Below, one piece after another: positions 27,315-36,983 of a stretch of DNA of 64,000 nt. Numbering within the stretch: the first letter of the stretch is position 1; each line of letters opens with the position of its first letter. The notes below the pieces were generated by a model, which saw only the letters and a program-made list of their open reading frames with translations, was not told the origin of the DNA and made no database searches. A program made the translations under genes and the position numbers. The stretch comes from an uncultured Luminiphilus sp. (GTDB lineage Bacteria; Pseudomonadota; Gammaproteobacteria; Pseudomonadales; Halieaceae): contig CALSVI010000005.1 in NCBI GenBank assembly GCA_943840615.1, positions 124,001-188,000 of the forward strand, in the 5' to 3' direction.

Positions 27315-28715
27315 ATGAAACAGGCGCTTCAGCTCAGACTCGGGCAGCAGCTAGCCCTTACACCTCAACTGCAGCAGGCCATTAAGTTGCTGCAGATGAG
27401 TACTGTCGATCTGCAACAGGTCATCGAAGAAACGCTGGAATCCAATGCGCTTCTTGAGCGTGAAAACGAGCAAACCGATCAGGAGGGACTCGATTTTTCC
27501 GAGATCACTCCACCAGAGGATGATGCCGAAGACCTCGCTGTCGACACAGTGTGGGAGGACGCACTGCCCTCTGCCGCGCCGCCGACTGCCAGTGCCGTGT
27601 CGGAGACGGATTTCGCAGAGCAGGATTCGGAACAGGAGTCACTGCGGGATCATTTACTCTGGCAACTGAACCTCACGCGATTTTCCGACACGGACCGTTT
27701 TATTGCCATTGCCCTGATCGATGCCCTCGACAGCGATGGCCGACTGACTCAGGCGCCAGAGGATATTCACGCTGATATGGCCGCTGAGGAGATCGAGCTC
27801 GACGAGGTTATGGCGGTACTCCATCGACTCCAGCATTTCGAGCCGTCGGGCCTCTTTGCGATCGATCTGCGCGAATGCCTATTGATTCAGCTCAGGCAAT
27901 TGCCACCCGAAATACCTTACCGGGATGTGGCAGGCGCGCTGGTGAGTCGACACCTCGCCCAGCTGCCCGCAGCCCCGCCTCGCCAACTCGCAAAAAAGCT
28001 CCGCACCGATGAATCGGCGCTCGAAGGCGCCATACAACTTATTCGCACCCTTGACCCGACACCGGGGTCTGCCATTGGCGCTGAGCAAACGGAATACGTC
28101 ACGCCAGATGTGTTCGTGAGGCAACTAGACGGTCGCTGGCAGGTCGAACTCAATCCCGAGGTGGCGCCACGACTGCGCGTCAACGATCATTACGTTGCCA
28201 TGCTTAACGACGGCTCCGCTACTGACCGAGGCTACGTTAAGGAACAGTTGCAAGAAGCCCGCTGGTTTATGAAAAGTTTGCACAGTCGCAATGAAACGCT
28301 CTTAAAAGTCGCCAGTAAAATCGTGGAGCATCAAAAATCGTTTTTAGATGTCGGTGAGATCGGAATGAAACCGCTGGTTCTGGCGGATATCGCAAGCGAC
28401 GTTGATTTACACGAGTCGACCGTATCGCGAGCGACAACCCGAAAATACATGCATACCCCCAGAGGAACCTTCGAGCTCAAATATTTTTTCTCGAGCCGAG
28501 TAGCGGGGGAAGACGGCGATAATGTCGCCTCGACGGCCATCAAAGCAGCCATCCGGCTACTGGTGGCGGAGGAGGATACTCGTAAACCGCTCAGCGATGC
28601 CAAGTTATGTGCCCTATTGAAGGAGCAAGGAATGCCGGTGGCACGCAGAACCATCGCAAAGTATCGCGAGCAACTATCCATTTCTCCCTCAAATGAACGC
28701 AAACGTCTAAACTGA
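27315..28715 (+). CDS. rpoN: RNA polymerase sigma54 factor RpoN
   Basis: Alternative sigma factor for enhancer-dependent promoters. It has 466 aa. Region I is the Gln/Leu-rich activator-contact segment (MKQALQLRLGQQLALTPQLQ). An acidic region II follows at about 45-110, then the core-binding domain, the HTH (LHESTVSRATTRKYMHTPRG) and the C-terminal RpoN box ARRTIAKYRE. It heads the usual rpoN-hpf-ptsN-rapZ-npr cluster. Confidence 0.97.
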   Translation: MKQALQLRLGQQLALTPQLQQAIKLLQMSTVDLQQVIEETLESNALLERENEQTDQEGLDFSEITPPEDDAEDLAVDTVWEDALPSAAPPTASAVSETDFAEQDSEQESLRDHLLWQLNLTRFSDTDRFIAIALIDALDSDGRLTQAPEDIHADMAAEEIELDEVMAVLHRLQHFEPSGLFAIDLRECLLIQLRQLPPEIPYRDVAGALVSRHLAQLPAAPPRQLAKKLRTDESALEGAIQLIRTLDPTPGSAIGAEQTEYVTPDVFVRQLDGRWQVELNPEVAPRLRVNDHYVAMLNDGSATDRGYVKEQLQEARWFMKSLHSRNETLLKVASKIVEHQKSFLDVGEIGMKPLVLADIASDVDLHESTVSRATTRKYMHTPRGTFELKYFFSSRVAGEDGDNVASTAIKAAIRLLVAEEDTRKPLSDAKLCALLKEQGMPVARRTIAKYREQLSISPSNERKRLN

Positions 28716-28745
28716 CATGACAGGCCATCGACACAGGAGTGCGAC

Positions 28746-29033
28746 ATGAACTTGACTATTAGCGGACATCATATAGATGTGACGCCCGCCATTCGGCACC
28801 ATGTCGAAGAAAAACTTTCACCGATCCAGCGCCACGGCGACCATATCACTCGCCTTGAGGTCACCCTGATCGTCGAAAAACATTTGCATAAAGCCGAGGC
28901 CAACCTTCATGTCGCCGGCGCGGACCTTTTTGCATCGTCTGAATCAGACGACATGTATGTCGCAATAGATTCCCTAGCGGACAAACTTGACCGGCAGGTC
29001 ATCAAGCACAAGGAAAAACACCGAGGCCACTGA
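28746..29033 (+). CDS. hpf: Ribosome hibernation promoting factor, short form
   Basis: Binds the 30S decoding region and promotes 100S dimers in stationary phase. It has 95 aa, the short gammaproteobacterial form without the dimerising C-terminal domain. NLTISGHHIDVTPAIRHHVEEKL, then the conserved DMYVAIDSLADKLDRQVIKHK. It begins 30 bp after rpoN. Confidence 0.96.
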   Translation: MNLTISGHHIDVTPAIRHHVEEKLSPIQRHGDHITRLEVTLIVEKHLHKAEANLHVAGADLFASSESDDMYVAIDSLADKLDRQVIKHKEKHRGH

Positions 29034-29036
29034 TCA

Positions 29037-29498
29037 ATGTCTGATCACTCCGAACTAGGCCTCCGCCACTTTCAAGCACTCTGTGGAGAAGCGCTGCTCA
29101 GCAAAAAGCGTATTTTTGAGCGGGCTGCGGAGGTAATGGGTATAACGTTGGAATTGCAGAGCGAACCGATTTATCGGGCACTACTTGCGCGCGAAAAGCT
29201 GGGTAGTACCGCTATTGGCGAGGGGGTCGCGATCCCGCACTGTCGCATCAGTCACTTGAGCGAGGCCGCAGGGTGCCTGGTCAGCCTGCGAGAGCCCATA
29301 GACTATGGCTCCACCGACGGCAGCGAAGTGGATATCATTTTTGTACTGCTTGTGCCCGAGGAGGCAACTCAGGATCACCTGAATTTGCTTGCGAGACTTG
29401 CCCGCGTCTTTTCGGAAAGCGAGACCCGCGCCAAAGTCCGCAGCGCGACTAGTGCGGCGCAACTCCGAGACCTTTTTCTCATAGGCGCAGCACCGTGA
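29037..29498 (+). CDS. ptsN: Nitrogen PTS enzyme IIA (PtsN)
   Basis: Phosphoryl acceptor of the regulatory nitrogen PTS, influencing potassium and envelope functions. It has 153 aa with an EIIA-fructose-type domain. The phosphorylated histidine is in IGEGVAIPHCRIS (about residue 69). EEATQDHLNLLARLARVF is typical of the second half. It overlaps rapZ by 4 nt. Confidence 0.96.
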   Translation: MSDHSELGLRHFQALCGEALLSKKRIFERAAEVMGITLELQSEPIYRALLAREKLGSTAIGEGVAIPHCRISHLSEAAGCLVSLREPIDYGSTDGSEVDIIFVLLVPEEATQDHLNLLARLARVFSESETRAKVRSATSAAQLRDLFLIGAAP

Positions 29499-30370
29499 CG
29501 CCGCGGCTTATTATCATCAGTGGCAGTTCAGGCGCGGGAAAAAGCAGCGCACTGCGATTATTGGAAGACGAAGGCTACTACTGTGTGGATAACCTGCCAC
29601 CACGACTGCTGCCAAAGTTCTCTGAAGAGGTTCTCGAACATCCAGAATATGACCGCTTCCGTGGTGTAGCAGTCTGTATCGATGCACGCGCCATAAAGAC
29701 AGGGACTGAGGACGATCTTGGTACCTTGGCGCAGGTATTAGCACTGCCAGACAGATTGATTATTTTCCTTGATGCCCAGCCTCATGTTCTCCTTAAACGC
29801 TTCAGCGAGACCCGACGCAGGCATCCCCTCGCCGGACCAGATAATTCACTGCCCGAAGCGATTTCTCGAGAGCGGAAACACCTCGAGTTCATTGCAGCAA
29901 GTGCCGATCTTCTCATCGATACTTCAGATCTCACACCCCGCGCACTGCGGGACATGATCACTAGCAGGCTCGTGGAACAACGCGATGGCCTGTCGATCCT
30001 CTTTGAATCTTTTGCTTACAAACGCGGCGTCCCCACTGATGCCGACTTTGTTTTTGATGCCCGTGCAATGCCCAATCCCTATTGGCAAGATGATCTGCGC
30101 GCACTGACCGGACTGGACGAGGCCGTCATACAGTTTCTAGAAAGTGAGCCACGCTGCCGGACTTTTTACGAGACGCTCAACGCGTTCGTGAAGGCGGTGC
30201 TAGCGGATTTTGATCAGTCAGATCGGAGCTATATGACGGTGGCTATCGGCTGCACTGGCGGCCAACACCGTTCAGTTTATCTAACCGAAAAACTACACGG
30301 CGATCTGATTTCGCATTTTCCTGCGGCCCAAATCCGGCACCGTGACTTACCCAGCACAGACATGCCATGA
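29495..30370 (+). CDS. rapZ: RNase adapter protein RapZ
   Basis: In enterobacteria RapZ binds GlmZ/GlmY small RNAs and presents GlmZ to RNase E, tuning glucosamine-6-phosphate synthesis. It has 291 aa: Walker A GSSGAGKSSALRLLED (about 10-25), DNLPPRLLP, and the C-terminal domain with FAYKRGVPTDADFVFDAR and the signature GCTGGQHRSVY. The GTG start overlaps ptsN. No GlmZ-like RNA was recognised. Confidence 0.96.
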   Translation: MTPRLIIISGSSGAGKSSALRLLEDEGYYCVDNLPPRLLPKFSEEVLEHPEYDRFRGVAVCIDARAIKTGTEDDLGTLAQVLALPDRLIIFLDAQPHVLLKRFSETRRRHPLAGPDNSLPEAISRERKHLEFIAASADLLIDTSDLTPRALRDMITSRLVEQRDGLSILFESFAYKRGVPTDADFVFDARAMPNPYWQDDLRALTGLDEAVIQFLESEPRCRTFYETLNAFVKAVLADFDQSDRSYMTVAIGCTGGQHRSVYLTEKLHGDLISHFPAAQIRHRDLPSTDMP

Positions 30371-30636
30371 CTCACAGTGTCCTCACCATCGTAAATCCGT
30401 TAGGCCTGCACGCACGGCCCGCTGCCAAATTAGTGGATTGTGCCGCCCGATATACCAGTGACATCCGCTTCAGCTATAACGATCAAGAAATCGATGCGAA
30501 AAGCATCATGTCCGTTTTGATGCTGGCAGCCCCCTGCGGTGCAGAGCTGGCGGTAACCATTGACGGCACCGACGAGCAGGCGGCTTTGGAGGCGCTGCAG
30601 GCGCTGTTTGCCGAGGGGTTTGGCGAGCTGGAATAA
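30367..30636 (+). CDS. npr: Nitrogen PTS phosphocarrier NPr (HPr family)
   Basis: HPr-like carrier between PtsP and PtsN. It has 89 aa. The phosphorylated His is in NPLGLHARPAAKLV (His16). The Ser46-type region reads AKSIMSVLMLAAPCG. It overlaps rapZ by 4 nt. ptsP is not in the window. Confidence 0.96.
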   Translation: MTHSVLTIVNPLGLHARPAAKLVDCAARYTSDIRFSYNDQEIDAKSIMSVLMLAAPCGAELAVTIDGTDEQAALEALQALFAEGFGELE

Positions 30637-30710
30637 GTCACAAAGGCATTTTCGCGGGTAGACCTTCGCGGGTGGTAACGGATAATAGTGATCTCGAAGG
30701 AGATGCTGCT

Positions 30711-32057
30711 GTGAATTCACCCGCCAATTTTCCCACCAAGACCGAGCGTCTTGACATTGCCCTGCGCTCCAGGACGCTGGGCGATGTAGCGGGCATTTTG
30801 GCCGAGATGTCACCAGGTGATGTCGCCTACCTGATTAGTTCATCCCCACCCGATTACCGAGCAGTGCTGCTCGGGCTACTCGAGCCGGAGCAGGAAGCCC
30901 TGGTCGTCAACGAATTGCCGGACGAGCTGCGCAGCGCTGCGCTGGCCGACAGGGAGCCTGAAGCGCTCGCAGAAATTGTTGAACAGTTGGACGACGATGA
31001 TGTCGCCGACATTCTGCACGAGCTACCGGATGAGGTCACCGGGCAAGTTCTGGCGATCATGGATGAACAGTATCGCCAGCGTCTACAGAAGGTATTGAGC
31101 TTTTCGGATGATGTGGCGGGTGGTCTGATGAGCACTGACACCATCACTATCCGGGCTGACCTGACATTAGATGTCGTACTGCGCTACCTGCGCAGGCATG
31201 CCGAGATCCCTCCTAATACCGACAATCTGATCGTGGTAAATCGCAATGATCGGTTTGTTGGACTCCTTGCGATCGCCACGGTGCTGGTATCAGATCCCGC
31301 GGTTTCGGTTCGGGAAATGATGATTACCGATCAGGAAGCCATCAATGCCGACACCCCGGCCACAGAGGTAGCGCGCCGCTTTGAGCGGAACGACTGGATT
31401 TCGGCACCGGTTGTGGACGATGCCGGCAAGCTGCTGGGGCGAATTACCATCGATGACGTCGTCGACGTCATCAGGGAAGAGGCCGATCACTCGCTCACGT
31501 CGCTAGCCGGTCTTGCCGAGGAGGACACCTTTGCCCCGGTGTGGCAGTCTGCGCCGCGACGCGCCATCTGGCTGGGGGTAAATTTAGCCACGGCCTTAGT
31601 GGCATCCTCTGTTATCAATGTTTTTCAGGATACGATCGAAAAAGTGGTCGCTCTGGCAGTGCTGATGCCAATCGTCGCGTCAATGGGTGGTATTGCGGGC
31701 ACTCAAAGCCTGACCATACTGATTCGTGCGATGGCAATGGGCCAGATCAATGACCGAAATCAGCTGTGGCTAATCGGCCGTGAATCACTGGTGGGGCTTA
31801 TCAACGGACTGCTCTGGGCGGTCGTCATTGCCGTGACCGCATCGGTCTGGTTTGGCGATCCGATACTGGGCGTGATTATTGCCTGCGCCATGCTCATTAA
31901 CCTTGTAACCGCTGGCTTCACCGGCGCAGGATTACCGATCTTGCTGCGCAAGCTAAGAGTCGACCCCGCGCTGGCTGGAGGTGTTCTGGTGACTACCGTG
32001 ACCGATGTCATGGGATTTCTCGCTTTCCTTGGTCTTGCGACCCTCTTTTACCGTTAA
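30711..32057 (+). CDS. mgtE: Magnesium transporter MgtE
   Basis: Mg2+-gated channel/transporter of the inner membrane. About 448 aa: an N-terminal MgtE-N superhelical domain (VVNELPDELRSAALAD), two CBS domains (about 140-260, VAGGLMSTDTITI and WISAPVVDD) and five C-terminal helices with the pore region PIVASMGGIAGTQSLT. I chose the GTG at 30711 because AAGGAG lies 8 nt upstream; another GTG at 30672 lacks a good site. Confidence 0.95.
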   Translation: MNSPANFPTKTERLDIALRSRTLGDVAGILAEMSPGDVAYLISSSPPDYRAVLLGLLEPEQEALVVNELPDELRSAALADREPEALAEIVEQLDDDDVADILHELPDEVTGQVLAIMDEQYRQRLQKVLSFSDDVAGGLMSTDTITIRADLTLDVVLRYLRRHAEIPPNTDNLIVVNRNDRFVGLLAIATVLVSDPAVSVREMMITDQEAINADTPATEVARRFERNDWISAPVVDDAGKLLGRITIDDVVDVIREEADHSLTSLAGLAEEDTFAPVWQSAPRRAIWLGVNLATALVASSVINVFQDTIEKVVALAVLMPIVASMGGIAGTQSLTILIRAMAMGQINDRNQLWLIGRESLVGLINGLLWAVVIAVTASVWFGDPILGVIIACAMLINLVTAGFTGAGLPILLRKLRVDPALAGGVLVTTVTDVMGFLAFLGLATLFYR

Positions 32058-32072
32058 GGGGTCAAACAAGCT

Positions 32073-32600
32073 GTGGACGACACCGACATCAACGAGACAG
32101 ACGAGACGCGACCCAGCAAGAGCGAGCGCAAGCGCCAAATGCATGCCCTGCAGGCAATGGGTGAACGGCTGGTGTCGTTGCCGAGAGCCGAATTGGACCG
32201 CATTACGATCCCTGATGAACGGCTTAAAGACGCGATTGAAGCGGCTCGAAACATCACAGCAAGGGGGGGCTTGAAACGACAACTGCAATTTATTGGCAAG
32301 CTAATGCGGTCCGTCGACATTGAACCGATCGCCGTCGGGTTGGAGATGCTTGATCAGCAACACGCCGTAAAAAAAGCAGATTTTCATCGGATCGAGATGG
32401 CGCGAGACCGGTTGCGCGATGACGGTGATGACGCGCTGGGCGATATCCTCGCTATCTGGCCACGGGCTGAGGTTTCACTGCTCAGACAGTGGATTCGACA
32501 ACTGCCCAAAGAAGTGGAGCGGGGTCAAGAAAAAGCCCACACCAGAAAACTGTTCCGCTATTTATCAGAGTTGGACGGCGCTGCCTCGGCAGACACCTGA
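32073..32600 (+). CDS. darP: 50S biogenesis protein DarP (YjgA, DUF615)
   Basis: Associates with late 50S precursors and helps them mature in E. coli. It has 175 aa, highly charged. SKSERKRQMHALQAMGERL, the ARGGLKRQLQFIGKLMR motif and the C-terminal KLFRYL are family marks. The GTG start at 32073 is 15 bp after mgtE. The last 43 nt overlap the convergent yhdP in another frame. Confidence 0.94.
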   Translation: MDDTDINETDETRPSKSERKRQMHALQAMGERLVSLPRAELDRITIPDERLKDAIEAARNITARGGLKRQLQFIGKLMRSVDIEPIAVGLEMLDQQHAVKKADFHRIEMARDRLRDDGDDALGDILAIWPRAEVSLLRQWIRQLPKEVERGQEKAHTRKLFRYLSELDGAASADT

Positions 32601-35600
32601 TCCTCCGCCTCGGGCAAACGCGAATTGGCATCGAACACGCGCTCAAATACAACCTCAGGATTATCGAGGTCGCCACTGACCGCATACACGCCACTCGACA
32701 GCTGATTCACCTGAGCCTCGAAGACTTTGCTCGCTAGATAGGTCGCCGCAGCAACAGGCAAGCCTCCCGCCAGCGCAGCAACCCAGGGGATGTTCTCAAC
32801 CAGTGGCAGGGTGACGACCAATTCTCCGCTCAGCGTCTCGGCGATCAGGTCTATATCACTGCTAAAGGTAAAGTATCCGCCAGAACCCTCTATGGAGAAA
32901 GCCGGGATACGCAAATCGCCGCTGGCAAAATCGAAGCGCCCCTGTGCGCGATCAAATGTCACTCCGGCATCAAAAAGCTGGGTCATGTTGGCGCGGCGAA
33001 ACAATCCAGAAAGGTTCAGCAAACTCAGCAGGCGCAGCGCTCCGGTCGCTTCCGCATTCGCCGTAACAAACGACCCTGACTGCATCTCCAGATCCATCCC
33101 GCCCGTGACGGAGGTCAGCTCAAAATCTGCCGGACTGCCGGGCCACTGCCACTCAGCTTGCAATTTACCGCTGCGCGTCTCGACAAGCGGTGCCACGCCC
33201 ACTAACTTGAGCGACTCCGCTATGTCATTGAGTTCAGCGGCGAGCAGCAGTGTTGTTGACTCATCCTCGTCTGTAGATCGCCACGCGATACGCGTGCTCG
33301 GCAGCCACTGAATGCCCAAAAAGTTGCCCGCAACATCGCGGAACTGCCAACCCTCGGTGTCCACATAATCAATAACCAATGCAAGCTGGCCGAGACCGAT
33401 TTCTCCGCGGTGCACGGCTTTTACCGACACAGGCAAAGCCCGCATCCAGCTGCCGACTTTTCCTTGTGGATCTGGCGGAGACCTCTCCGCCAACTGCTCA
33501 CCGACCTTCGGCAAGCCCTGCAGATCGAGGTACTCGATCGTCAATTGCCTCTCAATCGCGGCGTCCAGGCCCGCGGCAGATTCTGATATCGGTTCACTTC
33601 TGCGTTGTCGGTAATCGCCTCGCAACCAAGGCATCTCAATTCGCACGTCAATTGCGTCACCCTCTATGTCGAGGTTCAAATCTAATGCCCCCAACTCTTC
33701 GTCCCGCCACAAAACTCGCCCAATACGCAGCGCTTCTACTCGAACAGTGGACAACGGATTTGCAATATTCACTGGTACTCCCGACAAAGTATCCTGCCAT
33801 TCGGCTGGATCCAGAGAAGGCAAATATCCAGTGATCCGCAGACCCGGGTCGGGCGCAATGAGTGGCCAGTTGATCGACCGGGTCCTTGGCGTCACATCGA
33901 TGATCGCTGCAGCTGCCCCCTGTCGAGGCAAGTCTGCAATGGCGGAGAAACGACCGAACCAGAAAACTTCCCAGGCCGCCCACTCGCGGTCACGCCATCT
34001 CACCTCAAGAGGCGCTCTGGTCTCGGCGGGCTTACCCCATGGCAGTGGCAAATCGACAGCGATGCCCTGCAGATCGGTTTCGATATCAACCGTGACGCCA
34101 TCGGCCACATTGACATTGACCGTAACCGGCGTTGCGCCTTGAGCAGGTATCGAATCGCTCACGCCTTGCCACGACAACAGATCCGACACAGACGCCTCAA
34201 AATCCAGTCGCGCGGAAAGGAGTGTATTCGGGGCAGTCGCCAGATGAGGGCCCATTTCAACCGCCAGCTGTCGACCAAACACCAAAGCGGCAAGTCCGGG
34301 ACTATCGAAACCACTTTGCGTCCGATAGTTCAGGCGCCCCGTCACCTGTTCCGCTTGCACATCAAGTAGCGTCGATCCCACTCGGGCTTCAGCCAGATCC
34401 ACCTCGACGTTAACGTCGAGTGTATCGATCACATTTTTGAGATCGAAACTCAAGCCTAGGCGCGTATCGGCGAAGTCCTCGCCCTGAACGCTCAAGTCAC
34501 GCATGACCGGTGCAGCCATCGAAAGTGCAGGAAGACGCTGCAAGGCCTGCAGTAACTCCCCCGGTCTGCTGCTCGTTTGCGACCGCATAGAGAACCAAGT
34601 CGCACCCGCGCCAATATCCAGTGCTACGGCGGTCGTATTCATGGTCAGCCCAGCGACTTCGCCCTGCGGCGACCAGATATCGATGCGTCTATCATTCAGC
34701 CTGAGCTGGCTTTGCACTTGTGTAGCGGTCGGCCAACCTCGTTGATAGTTCAACGACACCCCTGAGAGATCCGCTGCCAACTGCATCGTCTGACCGGGGT
34801 CACCATATGGCTTTAAACCTCCGCGCCACAGAAACACGCCTTGCTCAATGCGACCTTCGATGAGAGCACCTTGCAACCATTGATAGGCAGGGAGGGGCAT
34901 GCGGTAAGGTATGTAAGCATTCCGGATACTCACCGGAGCATCCGTTACCGCCGCCGCCAACCGCATATCAAGAGGAACGGAAGCCCTCTTTGAAAAAGGA
35001 ATATCCATTTCAAACTGCACGGTCGCATCGTGCTCGGCTGCGCTGACTACAAACAACCCTTGCTCTAAAAACAGCGCATCGTGCTGCCAGCGTCCCTCAA
35101 GCTTGCCCGTGACGCGAGCTAGCTGAATTGACTCCTCGTAAACCTTGGGCAAAACCAGTTCAAAGTCTCGCGTAGCAATCCAGGCGATTGCCCCGCTCTC
35201 GCTAGCCGATAATGAGGCGTCAATCCCGACGAGGCCGGGCACTTTCTTAAATGGATCCGTGCTCGCATCGGTCACCTCCGCCTGCACTGCCCAAAAGGCG
35301 AGTGGATCAGTCAACGACTCAATCGTCAGCGCGAGCCTCTCTACCCGCCCTCTGGGGTTTAGCGTGCGCAACACGGTGGCGGCCCCATCGGGCAGCACGC
35401 CGCTGCCAGCCAAAACTGCTGCCAGGGGCTCGGCTTCAAAGCTACCGGTCAGAATCTTCCAACCCTGGCCAAGTCGATCTATCTGCATTCTGGGTGCAAA
35501 AAAGGTCTGCTCCGCCGCCGAAAAAGATGCCCGCTCTATCCAAATTTGGGTCTGATCAAATGGACCAAGGATCGCGACGTCAAAACGCAGCTCATCGAGA

Positions 35601-36424
35601 CTGATCACTGCGTCACCCGCTGAATCTACGTCTTCGAACGCAGCACTCACCAGCGCGTTAGGTTTGCCTTGCTCCACTGAAAACCAGAAATCAGCCTGGC
35701 CGAGAGCCGTTACCTGCAGCTGCAGTAACTGCGCCAGATAAGACACACCTAGACCAGTGAAATTACCATGCGCTTCACCGGAAAACTGACTGAACTCAAA
35801 AGGATTACCCGTTCCCGAACCTTCAGCAGACAATAGCCGGCCATCTTGAGAGTCCACTGAAATTCTGATCACTCGGCGGCTACGATCGCGCACCAGATCC
35901 AGATCCACCCTCAATGGCTCAAGCGCCACCGGCGACCCGTCTCGGTCAAACTCCGACACAATATGGGCATCGCGAACCTGAAGCCTTTCAAAGCTGCTCA
36001 GAAAATCTCGCACGCCAGCTGGAATCGTAGATGACTCTGCCCCGGAGAGACCATTCCACTGAACGCGGGGTGCAATAAGCGTCAGCTCTTCAAAGCGCGG
36101 TGCACCACTGAGTAAACTCTGCCAAGGGTTTAACCGCAGGCTGGCCGCAGGTAGCTGAATCGAGACGCCCGTTTCCCCGTCGAGAATTGAAAAATCGATC
36201 AAATGCAGCCGCGGAGAGAAGCCGTCCATGGAACCACTGATCTCGCCGATGCGAATGTCACCCGATACGCGTTGTGAGAGCAGCTGTTCAATGTCCTGCT
36301 GCACCCGCGGCAAGGCGTTCAGCAGCAAGCGACCACCGCTAACGTAAACAGCCAGCGCGACTAGCGTCATGACCATCAGGGGCCAGACGGCTCGACCCAA
36401 CCTTCGTGGAATGGCCCTAACCAT
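32558..36424 (-). CDS. yhdP: AsmA/TamB-like lipid transport protein YhdP
   Basis: Large envelope-spanning protein of the AsmA-like group; with TamB and YdbH it is needed for phospholipid delivery to the outer membrane in E. coli. It has 1288 aa: an N-terminal membrane helix (about 13-33), then a long chain of beta-strands forming a predicted groove (DUF3971 and AsmA-like C-terminal regions, for example MEMQSGSFVTANAEATGALR-like repeats around residue 1140). It overlaps the maf stop by 8 nt. RNase G (rng), which lies between maf and yhdP in Pseudomonas and E. coli, is missing here. Confidence 0.92.
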   Translation of the reverse strand: MVRAIPRRLGRAVWPLMVMTLVALAVYVSGGRLLLNALPRVQQDIEQLLSQRVSGDIRIGEISGSMDGFSPRLHLIDFSILDGETGVSIQLPAASLRLNPWQSLLSGAPRFEELTLIAPRVQWNGLSGAESSTIPAGVRDFLSSFERLQVRDAHIVSEFDRDGSPVALEPLRVDLDLVRDRSRRVIRISVDSQDGRLLSAEGSGTGNPFEFSQFSGEAHGNFTGLGVSYLAQLLQLQVTALGQADFWFSVEQGKPNALVSAAFEDVDSAGDAVISLDELRFDVAILGPFDQTQIWIERASFSAAEQTFFAPRMQIDRLGQGWKILTGSFEAEPLAAVLAGSGVLPDGAATVLRTLNPRGRVERLALTIESLTDPLAFWAVQAEVTDASTDPFKKVPGLVGIDASLSASESGAIAWIATRDFELVLPKVYEESIQLARVTGKLEGRWQHDALFLEQGLFVVSAAEHDATVQFEMDIPFSKRASVPLDMRLAAAVTDAPVSIRNAYIPYRMPLPAYQWLQGALIEGRIEQGVFLWRGGLKPYGDPGQTMQLAADLSGVSLNYQRGWPTATQVQSQLRLNDRRIDIWSPQGEVAGLTMNTTAVALDIGAGATWFSMRSQTSSRPGELLQALQRLPALSMAAPVMRDLSVQGEDFADTRLGLSFDLKNVIDTLDVNVEVDLAEARVGSTLLDVQAEQVTGRLNYRTQSGFDSPGLAALVFGRQLAVEMGPHLATAPNTLLSARLDFEASVSDLLSWQGVSDSIPAQGATPVTVNVNVADGVTVDIETDLQGIAVDLPLPWGKPAETRAPLEVRWRDREWAAWEVFWFGRFSAIADLPRQGAAAAIIDVTPRTRSINWPLIAPDPGLRITGYLPSLDPAEWQDTLSGVPVNIANPLSTVRVEALRIGRVLWRDEELGALDLNLDIEGDAIDVRIEMPWLRGDYRQRRSEPISESAAGLDAAIERQLTIEYLDLQGLPKVGEQLAERSPPDPQGKVGSWMRALPVSVKAVHRGEIGLGQLALVIDYVDTEGWQFRDVAGNFLGIQWLPSTRIAWRSTDEDESTTLLLAAELNDIAESLKLVGVAPLVETRSGKLQAEWQWPGSPADFELTSVTGGMDLEMQSGSFVTANAEATGALRLLSLLNLSGLFRRANMTQLFDAGVTFDRAQGRFDFASGDLRIPAFSIEGSGGYFTFSSDIDLIAETLSGELVVTLPLVENIPWVAALAGGLPVAAATYLASKVFEAQVNQLSSGVYAVSGDLDNPEVVFERVFDANSRLPEAEDQVSAEAAPSNSDK

Positions 36425-36983
36425 GACGCACCTGAATCCCGGCGCCTAACAACAGCTCACGTGTTTCGCAAAGTGGCATGCCGACAACAGCGCTGTAGCT
36501 GCCGCTAATGCGACTCACAAAGGCCCCGGCATATCCTTGAATAGCATAGCCACCTGCTTTGTCCCATGGCTCATCGGTGAGCAGATACTCATGGATCGCC
36601 GTATCTGACAGCTTGGTGAAAGTCACTGAAGTGGAGCTTGTGAGGGTATGTACGTCACCCGCATACGCCAATGCCACCGCGGTATGGACTTTGTGGGTGG
36701 TGTCAGACAGGGTCGTCAGTATGTGTCTTGCTTCCTGTGCATCGCGAGGCTTACCCAATATCTGATTACCAATGGCCACAGCGGTGTCGGCCCCCAGACT
36801 GGCCATACTTTCCGCCGCGCAGGTTCTCGCCTTCTCGATTGCAAGCCGCGCAACATACTTTTCTGGCGCCTCACCCTCAAACACTGTCTCGTCAATATCA
36901 GGCGCAAAGGTGTCGAAATGATCCAGCAGCAGTGACAGCAGCGCTCGCCGGCGTGGACTCGACGATGCGAGCAACACTCGCAT
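36417..36983 (-). CDS. maf: Maf-family nucleotide pyrophosphatase (YhdE type)
   Basis: Hydrolyses dTTP, UTP and modified nucleotides; house-cleaning enzyme linked to septum formation. It has 188 aa: MRVLLASSSPRRRALLS at the N-terminus, DIDETVFEGE, the acidic GADTAVAIGNQILGKP and GYAIQGYAGAFVSRISGSYSAVVGMP. The ATG at 36983 overlaps the mreD TGA by one base. Confidence 0.95.
   Translation of the reverse strand: MRVLLASSSPRRRALLSLLLDHFDTFAPDIDETVFEGEAPEKYVARLAIEKARTCAAESMASLGADTAVAIGNQILGKPRDAQEARHILTTLSDTTHKVHTAVALAYAGDVHTLTSSTSVTFTKLSDTAIHEYLLTDEPWDKAGGYAIQGYAGAFVSRISGSYSAVVGMPLCETRELLLGAGIQVRHG

Noticed and set aside
30637-30710. RapZ-related small RNA (GlmZ/GlmY-like) near rapZ
   Set aside because: No terminator hairpin or GlmZ-like sequence found in this short gap.
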